Program-made: the position numbers and the translations under genes
Notes under the pieces: model-generated
What the model saw: only the letters and a program-made list of their open reading frames with translations
Databases searched by the model: none
What the model was told of the DNA's origin: nothing
Shown here: positions 60,802 to 64,000 of the stretch, one piece after another
Numbering within the stretch: position 1 is the first letter of the stretch
Layout: each line of letters begins with the position of its first letter
Assembly: GCA_003164955.1 (NCBI GenBank)
Contig: PLRW01000321.1
Location: 1-64,000, forward strand
Source of the DNA: Actinomycetota bacterium
Lineage (GTDB): Bacteria; Actinomycetota; Actinomycetes; Streptosporangiales; Streptosporangiaceae
Direction of reading: 5' to 3'
Length of the DNA: 64,000 nt

Positions 60802-60835
60802 AGTCGGATATCAGAACTGTCTGAATAACTGGTCC
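60793..60835 (-). repeat. Conserved 43-bp element, copy 2
   Basis: Copy 2 of the element at 57228-57270. On the minus strand it has TGGACC (60831-60836), an 18-base spacer and GATATC (60807-60812) just before GTG of the tiny ORF, and the inverted repeat TCAGA-ACTG-TCTGA (60811-60824). Directly beside it CTGGTCCAG occurs twice (60829-60837, 60842-60850), not seen at copy 1. Confidence 0.75.
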
Positions 60836-60959
60836 AGATACCTGGTCCAGTTGCGCGGTCTGCGCGCTCGGGTTGCGCCGAGGCTGGGTAGCACCTCGAT
60901 GCCTGGTAAACCTGTGTGGGTGAGGTCGTCTGTCCGGGGTGGTTGGGGTTGATGCCAGC

Positions 60960-61499
60960 ATGACCCGCGACGCCCGGCAGCACTCACCTGCCGGCCTTGA
61001 GCCTCTCATCGTCGGGCCGGGCAGGGAAGATGACCTTCCGGCGATCACGGGCATCCTGAACTACACGATCATGAACTCGAACGCCACCCTGGCCACAGAG
61101 CCTGTCACCGTTGCCGGCCGGCGGGAGTGGTTCGGGTGCTTCTCAGTAACCGGCCCTTACCGGCTCTTCGTCGCCCGGCGCGGGAGCCGGGTCCTCGGCT
61201 ATGCCGCCAGCCGGCCATACCGGGAGCATGAAGGGTTCGGGGAGACCGTCGAGGTAAGCATCGCGCTCGACGTCGCGGGCCGTGGCCAGGGCGTGGGCAC
61301 CGCCTTGTATCGTGCGCTGCTTGAATGCCTGGCCAGCGAGCCGGTGCACGTCGCCCTTGCCGGCATTGTCCTGCCCAATGACGCATCGGTCGCCCTGCAC
61401 CGGAAGCTCGGCTTCACCGAGGCGGGGACTTTCCATGAGTACGCGGTGAAGAATGGCCAGTACCTGAGTTCTGTGTGGATGGAACGCCTCTTCCCCTGA
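60960..61499 (+). CDS. GNAT acetyltransferase, phosphinothricin N-acetyltransferase-like
   Basis: A 179-aa acetyltransferase. REDDLPAITGILNYTIMNSN followed by ATLATEPVTVAGRREWF is the layout of phosphinothricin/methionine sulfoximine acetyltransferases; VSIALDVAGRGQGVGTALYR is the acetyl-CoA loop; NDASVALHRKLGFTEAGTFH completes the fold. ATG at 60960 is used, with GGGG at about ten bases; GTG at 60939 is possible. It is divergent from module 2 and tail to tail with the module 3 gene, just as the phosphotransferase is placed between modules 1 and 2. Confidence 0.82.
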   Translation: MTRDARQHSPAGLEPLIVGPGREDDLPAITGILNYTIMNSNATLATEPVTVAGRREWFGCFSVTGPYRLFVARRGSRVLGYAASRPYREHEGFGETVEVSIALDVAGRGQGVGTALYRALLECLASEPVHVALAGIVLPNDASVALHRKLGFTEAGTFHEYAVKNGQYLSSVWMERLFP

Positions 61500-61590
61500 C
61501 GTCAGGCCCCGTGGCGGGTCGGCGTGACGCTCGTGGAGCCTCGGCATGCGGGAAGCGGTCGGCTGCAGACCGGGCGCCAGGTGCCGGGAG

Positions 61591-63987
61591 TCATGCCCGG
61601 TCCTGTATCGCGTGGCGTGACCGAGCAGGCTGCGGCGTGGTCCTGCGGCTGACGTCGGCGGCGTAGGCGGCCCAGTCCCCGGAGGAGATCTTCTGCCACT
61701 GGACGGCGACGTTGATGTGGATGCCGAGCATGCGGGCGAGCACGGCGGCGGGCAGTTCGGTCGCGAACTGGAACAAGGCCGTGGAGCGGGCGGGACCGGG
61801 ATGGATCCCGATCTGGTGGAGGCGCTCGGTCAGGCGGTATGGGCTGATGGGCTGGCCGGGTCGTCCGCCGGGGAACAGCCAGGGCGAGGTGCCGTGATCG
61901 CCGATGGTGGCGTGGCCGCGGCGGGTGGCGACCAGGTGCCGTGCCAGGCCGTCGAGCGGCCCCGGGAGCAGGATGGGCTCCCGGCCGAGGCGGAGGAGCA
62001 CCTGGCTGTCGTCCGCGTCGATCTTGTCGAGGGCCAGGCGGCTGATGGCTGCCGGCTGCTGAGCGTAGAGCAGGACGAGAAGGCCCGCGAATCGGTCGCC
62101 GGGATCGAGGGCCTCGTCGTGGAGGAGGCGGCGGGCCTGGTCCCAGCGGCCCTCGGTGTCGAGGGGGCGGGTGGGGCCGTTCCAGCGGGTGGCGGGGAAG
62201 TCCAGGCGGGTGTGCTTGCGGCTGCGGGCCCAGCGGACGAAGTGCCCGGTCCGGCCCTTCCGGGCGGTGCTCGCGCCGGCCATCCAGGTGTCCAGGTCGC
62301 CTTGGGCGCAGGTGGCCATGGTGAGGCCGCGGGCGTCAAGCCAGTCCAGGAACGCGATGGCCGCGCTGATGGTCTGCTTGGCGGTGGCGGCCTGGTGCTG
62401 GGTGGCTGGGTTGTCGCGGGCCCGCTGGCGCAGCCGGCGTAGCACGTGCCAGGTCGCGTAGGAGTGCAGTAGCTGCTTTTGGCCGACGTCGGGGCGGTCG
62501 GCGACGGCCTGGCGGATCCAGTTCTCGAGCCGGGTGAGGATCTCGTCGCGGGCAGGGAGGGTGCCGGAGGCAACCAGGACGCTGCGCAGGTGCCGGAGGG
62601 TCTTGCTGTCGGGCAGCTCGTCGAGGACGGCGTGGGTGAGCGGCCGGTCCCCGGCGGCGAGCCCGGCGAGCAGGGCGCGGACCTTGTCACGGCGGATCCA
62701 CCCCAGGGCGATTCCGGGCCGGCCGACGTCGGCGAGGGCCTGCCTCAGCGGTTCCAGGCCGGCGCGGGCGCGCCCGGTGCCGGGGCCGGCCAGCAGCTGG
62801 CCGACCTGGTCGCGGAGGTGGCAGCGGCGGCATGCCCCGGCCACGATCCGTCCCGGGGCGCCGCATCCCGGGCAGTCCTTCCAGAAGGCGGCATCGGGCG
62901 CCGCGCAGTCGGCGCAGAGCGGCTGGTCGCGGGTTCCCGCCTTGACCGGGGCGAGGTTCCCGCAGCTTGAGCAGGTAGCCCAGGAGGCTGCGCAGGCCGT
63001 GCACCAGGGCTTGCCAGTGACCTTGGAGATCATGCACGGGGCCGTCCGTCCGCAAATCGTGCAGTTCATGACCTGGCGGGGGTTGCAGCTGCCGCAGACC
63101 GGCCCTTCCGGGGTGCGGGTGGCGACTCGCTGCCGACGTCCGCAGCGGGAGCAGTCCTCGAGATTGGACGGGTCGCTGATCAGGCAGTAGGCGCATAGTG
63201 GCTGTCCGTCAGGGGTCCGGGACGCTGGCTCGGAGGCCCGCCCGCAGTGGCTGCACGGGACGGCGCGGACGCGGGCGGTGCAGGCGCGGCAGGCCCGCTG
63301 CCCGTTCACCAGCTTGCTCAAGGCCACGACCCGTCCGCAAAGCGGGCAGGCTGGACGCTGGATCCGGGTCGCTCCCGCCTCGCAGAGCGCGTCGATCAGC
63401 CGCAGGATCATCGGGAAGGCCGAACCGGCGCCACCGGTGAGCAGCCCTGGCGACTCCTCCAGGGCCCAGGCCAGCTTCTGCAGATGCGCGGCCTTGATGA
63501 CGACCTGCCCGAGCACCGCGCTCACCGTCGCGGCGTCCAGGCCGGGATCGGCCGAGGTGATGATGGTGACCAGCAGGTCCCGCGGGTCGCGGGGATCGCG
63601 GTCGGGGCACTCGCTGCAGCGCGGCCGGCCGTGCCGGTCGCGGAAGGTGACCTTGCGCGCGTTCCCGCACCCGGCGCAGGTCTCGGGCCGGGTGAAGCAG
63701 GGCGAGCAGTACCAGTGGTCGCCGCGGCGCTGCATGGAGGAAAGCTCCCGGCCGCACTCCGCGCACCCGGGGGCGGGCACCCCGGCGGCCCCTGCGGCCC
63801 GCAGCGCGAGCAGCAGGTCTCCTGCGCCCTTGCTCGCTGGCGAGCGCCCGGTCGACAGCACCGACGGGTCGGCGGCCAGTTCGGCTGCCAGGCGGCGGCG
63901 CTTGGCCCGGCCGCCGCTGGCCTGCTCGACGACCCGCTGGAGCGCCACCGCCTCGATCGCCGGGCCGACTGCGGCCACCAGGGCCAC
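61591..63987 (-). CDS. Module 3 large protein (probably incomplete at the window edge)
   Basis: At least 798 aa. It has two copies of the N-terminal unit (LAADPSVLSTGRSPAS, and later LEESPGLLTGGAGSAFPMIL with CEAGATRIQRPACPLC) and 16 CxxC motifs (about residues 78-400). The C-terminus parallels module 2 closely: HLRSVLVASGTLPARDEIL, FLDWLDARGLTMATCAQGDL, LLVLLYAQQPAAISRLALD, SPWLFPGGRPGQP and RMLGIHINVAVQWQKISSGD. The GTG at 63987 is the first candidate start, but the frame stays open to the edge of the window, so the true start and the expected HTH partner probably lie beyond position 64000. Confidence 0.78.
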   Translation of the reverse strand: MALVAAVGPAIEAVALQRVVEQASGGRAKRRRLAAELAADPSVLSTGRSPASKGAGDLLLALRAAGAAGVPAPGCAECGRELSSMQRRGDHWYCSPCFTRPETCAGCGNARKVTFRDRHGRPRCSECPDRDPRDPRDLLVTIITSADPGLDAATVSAVLGQVVIKAAHLQKLAWALEESPGLLTGGAGSAFPMILRLIDALCEAGATRIQRPACPLCGRVVALSKLVNGQRACRACTARVRAVPCSHCGRASEPASRTPDGQPLCAYCLISDPSNLEDCSRCGRRQRVATRTPEGPVCGSCNPRQVMNCTICGRTAPCMISKVTGKPWCTACAASWATCSSCGNLAPVKAGTRDQPLCADCAAPDAAFWKDCPGCGAPGRIVAGACRRCHLRDQVGQLLAGPGTGRARAGLEPLRQALADVGRPGIALGWIRRDKVRALLAGLAAGDRPLTHAVLDELPDSKTLRHLRSVLVASGTLPARDEILTRLENWIRQAVADRPDVGQKQLLHSYATWHVLRRLRQRARDNPATQHQAATAKQTISAAIAFLDWLDARGLTMATCAQGDLDTWMAGASTARKGRTGHFVRWARSRKHTRLDFPATRWNGPTRPLDTEGRWDQARRLLHDEALDPGDRFAGLLVLLYAQQPAAISRLALDKIDADDSQVLLRLGREPILLPGPLDGLARHLVATRRGHATIGDHGTSPWLFPGGRPGQPISPYRLTERLHQIGIHPGPARSTALFQFATELPAAVLARMLGIHINVAVQWQKISSGDWAAYAADVSRRTTPQPARSRHAIQDRA

Positions 63988-64000
63988 GATGGTGCCGACC

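Noticed and set aside
54515..64000. Insertion sequence or classical integron
   Set aside because: No terminal inverted repeats, target duplications or intact transposase/integrase active site were seen, and there is no array of promoterless cassettes in one direction. A novel gene-capture system remains open and is given as a finding.

Overview
The window is high-GC actinobacterial DNA. An HrdB/SigA-type principal sigma factor lies beside a DUF7455 protein and a type II topoisomerase B subunit. Other actinobacterial marks are a second topoisomerase A subunit, an ANTAR regulator, an XRE-DUF5753/DUF397 pair, two SpoIIE-type phosphatases with PAS/GAF sensors, PspC and DUF1707 proteins, and Ku with two LigD-type proteins. 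GTG and TTG starts and apparently leaderless genes are common. A Streptomyces-like or Streptosporangium-like lineage fits; the sequence does not fix the genus. I recognised no rRNA, tRNA or CRISPR array.

Region 1 (1-15.3 kb) is housekeeping and accessory metabolism: amidohydrolase, hotfix-free hotdog thioesterase, HAD phosphatase, EthD-like protein, the DNA end-joining genes (Ku at 2.7 kb; separate polymerase and ligase proteins at 12.7-14.7 kb), a cyclase-domain protein divergent from an XRE-DUF5753/DUF397 pair, and a membrane/respiratory block (SCO1-like lipoprotein, type II NADH dehydrogenase, YihY protein, beta-propeller protein).

Region 2 (15.3-27 kb) is regulation and small metabolism: a SigB/SigF-type sigma factor followed by a striking 12-bp repeat array, a SpoIIE phosphatase, a CBS protein, a glycosyltransferase, a SigR-like ECF sigma factor, a GAF-ANTAR protein facing a CobU-type gene across a palindrome, a PfkB kinase and an SDR.

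Region 3 (27-51.7 kb) is largely core: topoisomerase A subunit, a PspC-type histidine kinase/LuxR regulator operon, small membrane proteins, topoisomerase B subunit, DUF7455 protein, principal sigma factor, a second SpoIIE phosphatase, a fused hydantoinase/oxoprolinase, a double AAA ATPase, an acetyltransferase and an Acg-like nitroreductase.

Region 4 (51.7 kb to the right edge) looks like a genomic island. A PIN toxin/antitoxin pair abuts a truncated metallo-beta-lactamase gene and is followed by a Fic protein. Then come three paralogous modules. Modules 1 and 2 each carry, in one overlapping or closely spaced operon, a tiny ORF (27-30 codons), a Cro/XRE-type HTH gene and a large gene for a protein with 12-18 CxxC motifs joined to a tyrosine-recombinase-like C-terminus that appears to lack its catalytic residues. 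Module 3 runs off the right edge. A 43-bp element, 40/43 identical between modules 1 and 2, lies at the head of each operon and covers the start of the tiny ORF. Single divergent genes (an aminoglycoside/hydroxyurea-type phosphotransferase and a phosphinothricin-type acetyltransferase) sit between modules. This array is the best candidate here for an undescribed system.
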